Source: Glandiceps talaboti
Lineage: Eukaryota; Hemichordata; Enteropneusta; Spengelidae
Length of the DNA stretch: 64,000 nucleotides
NCBI RefSeq assembly: GCF_964340395.1
Contig: NC_135566.1
Location: 2,501 to 66,500 of the forward strand
Direction of reading: 5' to 3'
The notes under the pieces: model-generated
What the model was told of the DNA's origin: nothing
Database searches by the model: none
Seen by the model: only the letters and a program-made list of their open reading frames with translations
Program-made: the position numbers and the translations under genes
In this document: piece after piece, positions 35,001 through 46,178 of the stretch
Layout of the letters: every line of letters begins with the position of its first letter
Numbering within the stretch: position 1 is the first letter of the stretch

Positions 35001-38000
35001 TATGTAAGTTTGACACTGTACAATAAAATTTAATTTGTGCAAACTTGAAAGTCAAATATCTTTATGAGTGTGAAGCTACCATCATATTCATATTCATCTT
35101 CACTTTCAAAAGTTGACCTCTAGCTCAATGTGAATATGATGATAGCTTCACACGTTCATCATCAGATTCGAAGTCTTCCGAATGGGTACGAACACGCGTT
35201 CGGTAAATCACATATCCTTCATTGGCAGGTTGAAATCATGTGATTGTAATTACTTTTCACTTGATTTGCGTGGATTTGCATGCTTTCTTCTTATTTTTGC
35301 CAGAGTATCCAATTTGCACCATGAATTATTGTTGTCATGGACCATAATTTTTACAATCGATTGCGTTGACCCTCCCCGATCAAGGGAACTACATACATTG
35401 TGATAATTGTGGTCTTGACAACGCTATTTTGTTTAAATTTCACCAGTGTAAGTGTTAAGTAGGGTTTCAAAGATAGCGACACTGCTGGAAATCAAAACAC
35501 ACCCAGCCAAGCTGTATTTTATTACATTACTCATACAGGTTTTTTGTACACCCAAATATTGATATTTCATTTTCAAAGATATGGGAAAGTCATACTAAAC
35601 ATCCAAATTAGTTTTTTGTATAACAACAATAATTCATGTGCAAATTGGATACTCTGGCAAATCCACGTAAATCAAGTGAAAAGTAACTACAATCACATGA
35701 TTCCAACCTGCCAATTAAGGATTTATGTGATTTGCCGCGGCCCGAACGCTTGTTCGTACCCATTCGGAAGACTTCGAATCTGATGATGAACGTGTTAAGC
35801 TATCATCATATTCACATTGAGCTAGAGGTCAACTTTTGAAAGTGAATATGAATATGAATATGATGGTAGCTTCACACTCGTAATATCTTTGCCTACATAT
35901 AAACTGCAATGCCCTCTTCTCAGAGGTATTTCCCTTCAATTGTCTATGCAGACAGTAACAAGCTGGTGTTAGCAAAACAGTCCATTGAATACTGTAAAGT
36001 TCAATGTTTTACACATTTGCACATAAAAATGTGAAATGATAGCAGCCTGTTTTACATTTAGTAACTGATGTATGACACTTGGTCTCCTCCAAACTGAGAT
36101 AAACTGGTTACAACTAAAATACACTACAGCCTTATATTATACATTGAAAAAAGATTTTATGTTCAAAACAGTTGTATACTGTGTCATGTATTACTAAAGT
36201 ATTGTTCTTGTTAGTGGGCATTAAGAAGGAGTAATCTACTTGACTTCCAAGGCATTTTATTGTAAGTTATTCCCACCAAAATTGTGGTATAAGGTGTAAA
36301 ACTTTATGCAAGTTTTACCAGACTAGGGATTATTTTGTGTGTGGACACACAAATTTGACCTTGTCTGGTACATGATATTGTAAATAATCATGTTAAGAAG
36401 TTTGAACTGGAAATGAGCAAACAAGAAATACAATCGCAGTGGAACTGAAACTATACAGCACTACATGACCTTTCTAAAGTCCAATAGGTCATGAAGTATA
36501 ATCAGGTGACTTTTGACGTCAACCCTACAATATATGCTATAGGGGTATAGTGTATTGCTTAATTGAATAGGAAATTGATGTGACCACACTGTTTGAATAC
36601 TGAGGTGAACTTTGACAGTTGAACATTGATTGCATGAATATATTAGCAGTATCAATTAGTGCAGTATCAGCCCATTTAAAGTTGTAAGTAGAGAATGGCC
36701 AATCTTTTGAGGTATGTTTTTGTAGTTAAACAAATGAACAAAATGACAACTGGACAACTGAACAGCACAACACAATGTGACGAAGAACAGTCCGATTTGA
36801 GGGGGGAAAATAGTGACAGTGGTAGCGTATGTATTCCTGAGGCTGAATAATCGATGAAATGAAAAACCTCAAATGATATTAACGTGGATCTGATGAAGCA
36901 TCAGAAATATGATAGAAAGAAGCAACAACGTAAATTCCAGAATCCAAGAACATCGGAAAACAACATGGCCATGGTTGCAGTATGACAACAAAAGTGGTAC
37001 TATGTTTTGTCAAACTTGTTGGGACAGCCCAGGCATTGCAAGCAAATCATCTCAACTTAGCAAAGGAACCGACCACTTCAAAAGTTGATTAAAAAAATCT
37101 CCAAAAAAAACTAAGCTTAATGAACGCAAACATTGCCTGACTAGAGGAGTCCGTGTCGAGGTAAATTTGAATTCACCAATCATCAAGGCTTTAGCAAATA
37201 TCAGTGCTAAAAATATACTTTGTTAACGATGTTGTTCAACAGATTTGAAATAAAATTCAAATTGAAAATAAAATAGTTTGTTTCTTCCTAAATATTTCAT
37301 TGGGGGAAAATGTCCTTCATAATAGACTGACTTACATTCCTGTCTTGAAAAAATTGGATCAAAATATAAAGTTGACATGCTGTATACAGATTCATGGGAA
37401 AGATTTAATGTTTCATATAGCGGGACCTGAAACCACTAATTCTTTCAGCAGGACCACTGGATTTTTTTAAGGCACTGGTCTGGGGACCACAGTTCACAAA
37501 ATTATTTGTTCACCCCTTGGGACTGTCATTACCAATTATCTCCTCCACTATGCATTGTAACAGTTATGTCATTACATGCATGTATGTGTACTTGTCAATA
37601 AGTTATTCTCTTTTCCTCCTTTGTGTTTTAGGTCTTCCTTGAACCATACAAGTGCTGTCAGCTACAGTAATGTTCAAGACCATTTGAATAATTTAAAAGA
37701 CAGGTAATTAATTATTGAACAACATTGCTGAAAATATGTCTCCATATCTTTGACAATATCAGAGAAGATAAACATATGTCACAAAAAAGAAACAGCAATA
37801 GACTTAACAGTAATTCAAGAAATTATATATGAATGGACTAATTAATCATTCAAAAACTTATTTTTACATTGTCACAAAGGTAGCTTGCAGGTTTTTTAGT
37901 ATTTTGTTTGATTGTATGAATGATGGGAATTTTCTTGATATCTCTCTTTGGACAATATGTGAAGTACTGGTTCAGTTGTGAATTTTACAAAAGGAAATAA

Positions 38001-41000
38001 AGTAAAACCAAACGTTTTCCTTCACAATAGCAATACATTATGCTGCCTGTATACATGTATACATGTACCTGTACATGTATACCTGACCACTTCACACATC
38101 ATGGTTTCAGGATGATGCTTTATTGTCTTGTTTTATACAGAGTTACAAATCAGTTGAAAGGACTAAAAGTTCCAACAACAAGGTACATGGATTATAGAAA
38201 AATGGAAAGTCAATGTGTAAGTAAAGCAGATCTTCTGTTTTGTGTTGTTCGTTTCAATGAATGTCAAAAAGGCCAAGTGATAAATATTGATGCTATACAC
38301 AGTGTACTAGATCTCATGAAAATAGGAGGATTTGACTTTTTATCAAGTATTATCATATTTGGAAGTAATCACAAAAATCATGACAATGTAAAACATTTTC
38401 ATTTGATAAACCTTGTCGTATTTGAATCATTTAGATCATGTTAAGGGAGACAAACACTTTAATCTCCATCCAAATTCTATACATGTATGTAGATGGTCTA
38501 TAATCTCCATCCAAAGTCTATACATTTGTACATATATGTAGATGGTCTATAATCTCCATCTAAAGTCTATACATTTGTACATATATGTAGATGGTCTGTA
38601 ATCTCCATCCAATGTCTATACATTTGTACATATATGTAGATGGTCTATAAGCTCCATCTAAAGTCTATACATTTGTACATGTATGTAGATGGTCTGTAAT
38701 CTCCATCTAAAGTCTGTACATTTGTACATATATGTAGATGGTCTATAATCTCCATCCAAAGTCTATACATATGTACATGTATGTAGATGGCCTGTAATCT
38801 CCATCCAAAGTCTAAACATTTGTACATATATGTAGATGGTATATAATCTCCAGCTAAAGTCTATACATTTGTACATATATGTAGATGGTATATAATCTCC
38901 ATACAAAGTCTATACATTTGTACATATATGTAGATGGTCTATAATCTCCATCCAAAGTCTATACATTTGTACATATATGTAGATGGTCTGTAATCTCCAT
39001 CCAAAGTCTATACATGTAGATGGTCTGTTATCTCCATCCAAAGTCTATACATGTAGATGGTCTGTTATCTCCATCCAAAGTCTATATATGTAGATGGTCT
39101 GTAATCTCCATCCAAAGTCTATACATGTAGATGGTCTGTAATCTCCATCCAAAGTGTATACATGTAGATGGTCTGTTATCTCCATCCAAAGTCTATACAT
39201 GTAGATGGTCTATAATCTCCATCTAAAGTCTATACATGTAGATGGTCTGTAATCTCCATCCAAAGTCTATACTTGTCAATGGTCTGTAATCTCCATCCAA
39301 AGTCTATACATGTAGATGGTCTGTAATCTCCATCCAAAGTCTATACATGTAGATGGTCTGTAATCTCCATCCAAAGTCTATACATGTAGATGGTCTGTAA
39401 TCTCCATCCAAAGTCTATACATGTAGATGGTCTGTAATCTCCATCCAAAGTGTATACATGTAGATGGTCTATAATCTCCATCTAAATTCTATACATGTAG
39501 ATGGTCTGTTATCTCCATCCAAAGTCTATACATGTAGATGGTCTGTAATCTCCATCCAAAGTCTATACATGTAGATGGTCTGTAATCTCCATCCAAAGAG
39601 TATACATGTAGATGGTCTATAATCTCCATCTAAATTCTATACATGTAGATGGTCTGTTATCTCCATCCAAAGTCTATACATGTAGATGGTCTGTAATCTC
39701 CATCCAAAGTGTATACATGTAGATGGTCTGTAATCTCCATCCAAAGTGTATACATGTAGATGGTCTGTTATCTCCATCCAAAGTCTATACATATAGATGG
39801 TCTGTCCTCACAAACTAACAGAGTTATGCATGGCGCAATGGCTACATTTAGCATCTATGATGCTTTCTATCAGGCCATACAGGCATAGTTGTACACTGTT
39901 ATGATGCCTTCTATCGGGCCATGCAGGCATAGTTCTACATTGTTATGGTGCCATCTATCAGGCCATACAGGCATAGTTGTACACTGCTATGGTGCCTTCT
40001 ATCAGGCCATACAGACATAGTTCTACTACTTGTAATGGTGCCTTCTATAAGGCCATACAGACATAGTTCTACTACTTGTTATGGTGCCGTCTATCAGGCC
40101 ATACAGCCATAGTTCTACACTGTTATGGTGCCTTCTATCAGGCCATACAGGCATAGTTGTACACCGTTATGGTGCCTTCTATCAGGCCATACAGGCCTAG
40201 TTCTACTACTTGTTATGGTGCCTTCTATCAGGCCATACAGGCCTAGTTCTACACTGTTATGGTGCCTTCTATCAGGCCATGCAGGCATAGTTGTACACTG
40301 CTATGGTGCCTTCTATCGGGCCATACAGACATAGTTCTACACTGTTATGGTGCCTTCTATCAGGCCATACAGACATAGTTCTACACTGTTATGGTGCCAT
40401 CTATAAGGCCATACAGGCCTAGTTCTACACTGTTATGGTGCCTTCTATCAGGCCATACAGGCCTAGTTGTACACTGTTATGGTGCCTTCTATCAGGCCAT
40501 ACAGACATAGTTCTACTACTTGTTATGGTGCCATCTATAAGGCCATACAGGCATAGTTCTACACTGTTATGGTGCCTTCTATCAGGCCATACAGACATAG
40601 TTCTACTACTTGTTATGGTGCCATCTATCAGGCCATACAGGCATAGTTGTACTACTTGTTATGGTGCCATCTATCAGGCCATACAGGCATAGTTCTACTA
40701 CTTGTAATGGTGCCTTCTATCAGGCCATACAGGCATAGTTGTACTACTTGTTATGGTGCCATCTATCAGGCCATACAGGCATAGTTCTACTACTTGTAAT
40801 GGTGCCTTCTATCAGGCCATGCAGGCATAGTTGTACACCGGTATGGTGCCTTCTATCAGGCCATACAGGCATAGTTGTACTACTTGTTATGGTGCCATCT
40901 ATCAGGCCATACAGGCATAGTTCTAATACTTGAAATGGTGCCTTCTATCAGGCCATGCAGGCATAGTTCTACACTGTTATGGTGCCATCTATCAGGCCAT

Positions 41001-44000
41001 ACAGGCATAGTTGTACACTGCTATGGTGCCATCTATCAGGCCATACAGGCATAGTTCTACTACTTGTAATGGTGCCTTCTATCAGGCCATGCAGGCATAG
41101 TTGTACACTGCTATGGTGCCATCTATCAGGCCATACAGGCATAGTTCTACTACTTGTAATGGTGCCTTCTATCAGGCCATGCAGGCATAGTTGTACACTG
41201 CTATGGTGCCATCTATCAGGCCATACAGGCATAGTTCTACTACTTGTAATGGTGCCATCTATCAGGCCATACAGGCATAGTTCTACTACTTGTTATGGTG
41301 CCATCTATCAGGCCATACAGGCATAGTTCTACTACTTGTAATGGTGCCTTCTATCAGGCCATGCAGGCATAGTTCTACACTGTTATGGTGCCATCTATCA
41401 GGCCATACAGGCATAGTTGTACACTGCTATGGTGCCATCTATCAGGCCATACAGGCATAGTTCTACTACTTGTAATGGTGCCATCTATCAGGCCATACAG
41501 GCATAGTTCTACTACTTGTTATGGTGCCGTCTATCAGGCCATACAGGCATAGTTCTACTACTTGTAATGGTGCCATCTATCAGGCAATACAGGCATAGTT
41601 CTACACTGTTATGGTGCCTTCTATCAGGCAATACAGGCATAGTTGTACACTGTTATGGTGCCTTCTATCAGGCCATACAGGCATAGTTGTACACCGTTAT
41701 GGTGCCATCTATCAGGCCATACAGGCATAGTTCTACTACTTGTTACGGTGCCTTCTATCAGGCCATACAGGCATAGTTCTACTACTTGTTATGGTGCCTT
41801 CTATCAGGCCATACAGGCATAGTTTTACACTGTTATGATGCCTTCTATCAGGCCATACAGGCCTAGTTGTACAAGTTGTCTGTTTAAAAGTGTGCATGGT
41901 TAACTGTATAAACTTGTTTCTATTCATTTCAATCACGAACACACACTCAAACTCAAACACAAACACAAACACAAACACAAACACAAACACAAACACAAAC
42001 ACAAACACAAACAAAAAATAGCAAGTAGGCCAAAGAAAACAAATTGTGTGGTTCAGATAACACCCAGTTACAAAACACGGTGGGTAGGTAGACAATTTTA
42101 TTTTCCATTTTCATGTTCTATATTTTTTGTCCCCCAAAGGGGACTATTACAATGGGCTCTGCCCATCCATGTGTGCATTTGTGATACCTCATTTCTCAGA
42201 CATGCAATATTCGACTTCTTTCAAACCTGGAACATATGGGACATACACACATCAATTTGTTTTTCGATATATGGAAATATGACCGTATGGCGGCAATATT
42301 TGTAGTTACAAATCAATATTTACTGCATAACTCAAAAACTGTGATACATAGAGACTCCATTCAAGTTTCTACCCCAGATCAGAGTTGCAAGCTATCTTTA
42401 GAAACTTGACCATTTGACCTTGACTCTGACCTTCAGGGTCAAATATCAAAATCAAGGCAATTCTAGCCTATCACAGACTCATTGTAGTATTTGTATATTG
42501 TCAATTCTTTGAAATTATGTTCACAAGTAATATGCCTTGACCTGAATTTTCAGGTTCAATCACCAAAATTCAGCAATTTCCTGCATTCTCACATACTAAA
42601 AATGTAGTATTTGTTTGTTGCCACCAATTTTTTAAAAATCATGTCTCCATTCTGTCACGTAGAAGTAATATATTTGAAGGGGATGTTTCTTCTATGAAGA
42701 CTTCTTGTTTTTATTTTTGGTCTGGTTCAGGTGTTAAAATGTACTTAGAGGTCAACAGAGATTTTTCATCGATGTGTTTGCATTTTCCATATGATATGTA
42801 GAAGACATTGTGTGCTACACTATATTCTGCCATGTTGTTTTGAGTACAAGATGATAATGTCATCAAATCTCACAATTTCTTTCATGACTTTGCAAAAAAT
42901 TTCGATTTTTTCAAATTACGTATACTTACAAAAAAGTTTAGGGTTGGCAGTGAAAAACTAAGTTGGGGTTGAGTTACAGGAACCAAACCAATAATAAATT
43001 TGTTTGGCCTTATAAAAATAATGTTATTTTTTGTATAGCTCTTTATCAAACTGTGCTCAAATTGCTTTAATGACAATTATGATATTTTGACAGAAATTAT
43101 TGGAAGAAGTCCTTGTACAGAGTTCCAGTCAAGTTGAACTAATGGAATCACAAGCAGAACAATTAGAAGAGTAAGTCTTGCAGATTTTGCGTGCTTGAAA
43201 AATGTCTCCATGATGAATGACTAGATGTCACCACTAGATGCATTATGCATGCAAAGGATGGTGTATTTTACTTCTGAATTTTATACTCAAGTATTTCTAG
43301 CCAATTATTACCCCATTTTCTCCCTGCCTCCCTGTAATGACTTCATAAATATGGGAAGAAGAAATATAAATTTTTCACAAATCACATGAACTATTATACA
43401 ATTTGTTTTGTCTGTAGATCTGTCAAGGAGAAAGAAGATGAAGTCAAACAAATTGTAGAAAAAACAAACTTATATGAGACAAATCAAACAAAATGGAAGA
43501 AAAAGGTACACATGTTTATGATTATAGGATCAGAAGTGCTATAGAAGAAACCACATCTATATTTTAAAGGCCAGGGTTTCAATCCCAGGTTCCCACATTA
43601 GTGTTATTTCAGTGGAGCCATATAGATTATGTAGGACCATTCATTTGTACAAGACCAACTTATTCCATAGCTCTACCCATAAACAGTGGAGTTTTCTTCT
43701 CCAATGTCTATGCTCTGCCAGACAACTGTTTTCACATCATAATTTTACAATCCTAATCAAAACTGGATCTTTCAATGGTCCCTGTGAATGGGCATAATGT
43801 TTGTCACACTGATCTGATGTGTGGAATGCAAACAGAAGTAATGTTTCGGTTGTTTACATGTAGGATGAAATCTCTGCCATAAATAATGTGTCACTTTATT
43901 GTGTGAAAGTGTGAAAATATTGAAATATTGGTGATGTCTGTCTGTTTTGTATACAGTTACATCCCATTCTTAGAGAAGACTATGCAGAACAGTTTAATAT

Positions 44001-45316
44001 AGCACCACTGCCAGAAGAAAGCTACCAAGTGCCAGCACCAGAGGTATGCATATATATGATATAATTATGGCTGTTAACTGTGACTTGGACTAGAATATTT
44101 ACAGGAGTTTGTTCATATATCAATGATGTAACATTCTAATCAAGGTTAATTTCATTTCTCAGCTACTTCAAATCATTACATACCAGTACTAATGTAGCTA
44201 CATGTATCATTCAAAAACTGTCTGTCACCAGGAATTACAATTGTTTCCTGGGTGTAACATGTATCTTTTTGGTGAATTAATAACATATGGTTATCAGAAA
44301 GACAAAAGATTATATATTTTGGCCACTGGGAGTACTGTTCAAAAACAGTGTTTGGGCTGGTCTTGATAATAGTTCTTATACAGTTTCATTCCTTGAAAAA
44401 AATTGTTCCCAGTGTTTCACAGCATTTTCAACCAATCGAAACGTTCTGCTTACTTCATTTCAGATGCCATAATTTGTTGGATCTCACTAAGTTGTTTTAG
44501 CCATATTTTGTTGACTACTTCATGTACAGCCATATTATGTAGCCCTCACTCTGACTCATGTTGTGCGCCATCTTGTGACGCTTCTTTAAAAAAAAAATGA
44601 CTGCAAAATGGGCAATTGGAATTTCATTGTTGGTATTTATAGGTGGCAGTGTCAAATTTAAATTGCCTTGCCGCAAAATGGGCAATTGGAATTTCATTGT
44701 TGGTATTTATAGGTGGCAGTGTCAAATTTAAATTGCCTTGCCGCAAAATGGGCAATTGGAATTTCATTGTTGGTATTTATAGGTTGCAGTGTCAAATTTA
44801 AATTGCCTTGCCACAATGTGAAGTACAATTATCACTGTGAGTATATTATAGCTGTTAACAAAGACAAACGAAAGGCACTGTAACAAATGGATAACAATAC
44901 ACCATCTTATTATGTAAAACAAGAGCAACTTATATTGTAAACAACTGAAGTTACCAATAAAATCTTATAAATATTTTTTAAAAAATATGACATGAGAAAA
45001 GTTTGTCTGGTAAAATATTTGCATTGCTTAGAAAGTATGAATTTTACACACAGTCTTCAATCTTTCTACTCCTTGTCATGTGTCCAGATTTGTGAGTGTT
45101 GCAACTTGTGTTTTTATTCCAAACACAAACTTATTTATACATATGTAAGTTTTATTAATCTGTTTTTTCTCCCAGGTGAATGATGACTTGGATCCCCAAC
45201 AGACCAGGTTATTACAAAGATTGTCATATTTACAGAGTTCGAATGCTGCCAGTGATCTGACAGAATATGTGGAAAATGTTGGTGCTGTAGCTAATGCCCT
45301 AACAAACAAGGATTGA
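29040..45316 (+). CDS. CENPQ: Centromere protein Q (CENP-Q), complete
   Basis: Subunit of the constitutive centromere-associated network (CENP-O/P/Q/U/R group) at the inner kinetochore, partner of CENP-U. The non-coding first exon ends at 29135 (TTCAG/gtgagt; its exact start is uncertain). Coding exons: 31109-31297 (ATG at 31109), 33601-33724, 34883-35003, 37632-37703, 38141-38216, 43094-43170, 43418-43505, 43957-44043 and 45176-45316. All splice sites and phases agree, giving 324 aa (human 268). The N-terminus is basic and Ser/Lys-rich; a W-containing segment (LANWKVV) precedes a coiled-coil-prone region (exons from 37632 to 43505). The segment LKGLKVPTTRYMDYRKME closely resembles the human LKVPPKKMEDL region, which is my main reason for the name. 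An upstream 3-codon reading frame lies in exon 1. Introns hold a SINE, foldback elements, a hAT relic and two minisatellites. The promoter is shared with RFC2. Confidence 0.88.
29345..29752 (+). mobile_element. tRNA-derived SINE with LINE-like tail
   Basis: A tRNA-like head (GATGGGCAAATGGTTAGCG as A-box region, GGTTCGAGCC as B box at 29412-29421) is followed by a conserved body and a 3' end with AAAGCGCTTTGAGCAC, GCGCTATATTATAA and (ATT)n. A relative in reverse orientation lies at 52225-52720. The tail resembles the 3' end of the CR1/L2-like LINE at 8798, suggesting shared mobilisation. Located in CENPQ intron 1. Confidence 0.8.
29751..30296. repeat. Nested inverted repeats (snap-back element) abutting the SINE
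   Basis: 29751-29890 folds into a hairpin with arms of about 64 bp (ACAATAATGTACGCCCTCCC and its partner GGGAGGACGTACATTATTGT), rich in CCATAATGG-like motifs. Directly after it, TTATAGTTTTGCCAATTCCA at 29898 is mirrored at 30266-30296. There is no coding sequence. The two palindromes may be parts of one element inserted at the SINE tail. Confidence 0.65.
30710..30865 (+). repeat. Dispersed repeat family C, copy 1
   Basis: Shares CAGAATTTTGCATTCCAACA and a GGGAGGCAGCTCAGTTTAAA-like block with 33215-33320. Both copies lie in CENPQ introns and point the same way. Confidence 0.6.
31298..31955. other. CENPQ intron, no feature seen
   Basis: No gene or clear repeat beyond short ACATGTACATGT-type runs. 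Confidence 0.35.
31960..32745 (-). repeat. Dispersed repeat family A, reverse copy
   Basis: Reverse-complement relatives of the 7480-8350 block: TTTTAATGAGTAATTTGCA, CATACATCAACCATAA and ACTTCAAATTC recur two to four times here. A recent 41-bp tandem expansion lies inside at about 32144-32335. Confidence 0.6.
32144..32335. repeat. 41-bp tandem repeat, about 4.5 units
   Basis: Units contain AAGAATGCACACTTCAAATT and CTGCAGCATTTGGTCTAATT with few differences, expanded from a single family A sub-unit. Confidence 0.85.
32805..33150. mobile_element. MITE-like element with about 58-bp inverted repeats
   Basis: 32815-32872 (CTTTTGTGAGCGCTCACTAC, CATAGGTTTCCCAAACC) pairs with 33087-33143 in reverse complement, with several mismatches. 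About 215 bp of non-coding sequence lies between the arms. No target duplication was identified. Confidence 0.6.
33215..33320 (+). repeat. Dispersed repeat family C, copy 2
   Basis: Matches 30710-30865 over AGAATTTTGCATTCCAACA and the GGAGGCATTCAGTTTAAATC block, with gaps. Confidence 0.6.
33985..34565. mobile_element. Foldback element with about 150-bp inverted arms
   Basis: 33990-34140 (TATAAAATTGGTCTCAGATT ... AAAAGCAGTCAAACAAGAAA) is mirrored at 34420-34545. The core contains GAGAGGGGATGTCT, also present in the rearranged copy at 27225-27745. No reading frame of note and no clear target duplication. Lies in a CENPQ intron. Confidence 0.75.
35064..35881. mobile_element. Foldback (MULE-like) element, 9-bp target duplication
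   Basis: An 818-bp element is bounded by AATATCTTT direct repeats (35055-35063 and 35882-35890). Terminal inverted repeats of about 260-270 bp begin A(T/C)GAGTGTGAAGCTACCATC. The outer 85 bp of each arm is itself a palindrome (GTGTGAAGCTA...TAGCTTCACAC). The arms are about 95 percent identical, differing by small indels. No transposase is present. A 9-bp duplication with long inverted repeats fits Mutator-like foldback elements best. It sits in the CENPQ intron after the exon at 34883-35003. Confidence 0.88.
36735..37165 (+). pseudogene. hAT transposon relic (N-terminal zinc-finger region)
   Basis: Translated pieces read KFQNPRTSENN and, in a neighbouring frame, PWLQYDNKSGTMFCQTCWDS followed by KGTDHFKS. 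This is the N-terminal C2-type zinc finger found in ZNF862/KIAA1586-like hAT proteins. Stops and a frameshift break the frame, and the catalytic region is absent. It is a second, older relic of the same broad family as the copy at 20760-22445. Lies in a CENPQ intron. Confidence 0.65.
38461..39811. repeat. Minisatellite, 49-bp units giving way to 37-bp units
   Basis: Units contain TAGATGGTCTGTAATCTCCA and TCCAAAGTCTATACATG. The left third (to about 39000) uses a 49-bp form with an extra TTTGTACATATA; the right part uses the 37-bp form. About 32 units in total. Begins 245 bp after CENPQ exon 38141-38216. Confidence 0.95.
39858..41871. repeat. Minisatellite of alternating 44- and 46-bp units, about 44 copies
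   Basis: Units contain ATGGTGCCTTCTATCAGGCC and ATACAGGCATAGTT, followed by either GTACACTG or CTACTACTTG. The two unit lengths alternate in blocks, giving higher-order structure. Long open frames here merely reflect the repeat. Same CENPQ intron as the preceding array. Confidence 0.95.
41940..42016. repeat. (AAACAC)n microsatellite
   Basis: About eleven hexanucleotide units with slightly variant ends. Confidence 0.95.
42120..42710 (+). repeat. Dispersed repeat family B, copy 2
   Basis: Starts with the palindromic GTCCCCCAAAGGGGAC and ends ATGTTTCTTCTATGAAGACT. The body includes GACCTTGACTCTGACCTTCA. Relatives are at 5820-6720 (reverse) and 48780-49365 (same strand). Confidence 0.6.
44284..44590 (+). 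repeat. Dispersed repeat family D, copy 1
   Basis: ATATGGTTATCAGAAAGACA, TTTTGGCCACTGGGAGTACT and CTTATACAGTTT are shared with 62628-62800, and the first part with 47222-47330. All three lie outside exons. Confidence 0.55.
44603..44813. repeat. 70-bp tandem repeat, three near-identical units
   Basis: Each unit starts GCAAAATGGGCAATTGGAAT and ends AATTGCCTTGCC. Only a single-base change separates units, so the expansion is recent. In the last CENPQ intron. Confidence 0.95.
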
Positions 45317-45530
45317 GCCTGTAACATTAATGACATGATATGTGGTAGATGCTGGACAGGTGCTGTAGCTAATACCCTAACAAATACAGATGGAGCCCAT
45401 ACTGCCAATGATCGGACAGATTACATGGGAAATGTTGGTGTTGTAGCTACATGTAATGTTGTTCATGATCTAAAAAGAATTGTGGAAAACATTGGTGCTG
45501 TCGCTAGTACCCTTCCAAAGACAAGCTGAG
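45238..45530 (+). repeat. Degenerate repeats of the CENPQ C-terminal coding sequence in its 3' flank
   Basis: The coding end YVENVGAVANALTNKD (up to 45316) is followed by three related stretches: GAVANTLTNTDGA (about 45360), YMGNVGVVA (about 45424) and IVENIGAVASTLPKT (about 45480). At DNA level GGTGCTGTAGCTAATRCCCT is conserved between the first two. They lie after the stop codon, in the presumed 3' UTR. Confidence 0.75.
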
Positions 45531-46178
45531 ACTAGATTGACAGATTATGTTGGCACTAACACAGACCATGCATCAACTATGCTACAAGCAATGCAGATAG
45601 CTGGAGTTTTGTAAATAGCAGCTAAACTTAAGTTGCTAGAAGACGAAAACCTAGATTAACAGATTCATCCACATATAGTTGAGAGTATGGGGGAAGGGGG
45701 AGTGTTCTTTTTATATGGTTTTTAAATGCTTCCATCAAACATGTTTGAACACTCTTGTAATCATGTTCCACATAGCATGATACTAAACGCATTGTATAGG
45801 CTGGCTTGCTGAAGACTCATTGCACAACCACACTGATATTGTAATCTGGGACATACATAAATATTGATGGCATTTGTACATACTCAATGTATGTGCTTTT
45901 AACATACTGTGAAATGTATTATTAAGTAAATGAATTTACTTTATTACAACAAAAAAGCTTCAAAAGAAAAACGCTTTCACTGCCATTTCACTTGATAAAT
46001 AAGAAGATAAGTATTCTTATTAAAATATTATAATGTTGTTATTCTTAGTAAAAGAATTCTTCCTTTTCCTCATCATGATCTGCAGCTATTGAAGGCACTC
46101 ATGGGGAGAAACCTGAAAAAGATATTTCAAAGTACAAGCTAGTAAAACAGTATAGGTCTTTATGCAAGAGTCTGCTTA

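Noticed and set aside
38040-38444. 134-codon frame including CENPQ exon 38141-38216
   Set aside because: The exon is real but the rest reads through a splice acceptor and a strong gtaagt donor; downstream codons are intron.
40125-41326. Open frames of 64-115 codons on both strands
   Set aside because: Products of the 44/46-bp minisatellite; periodic translation with no stop constraint.
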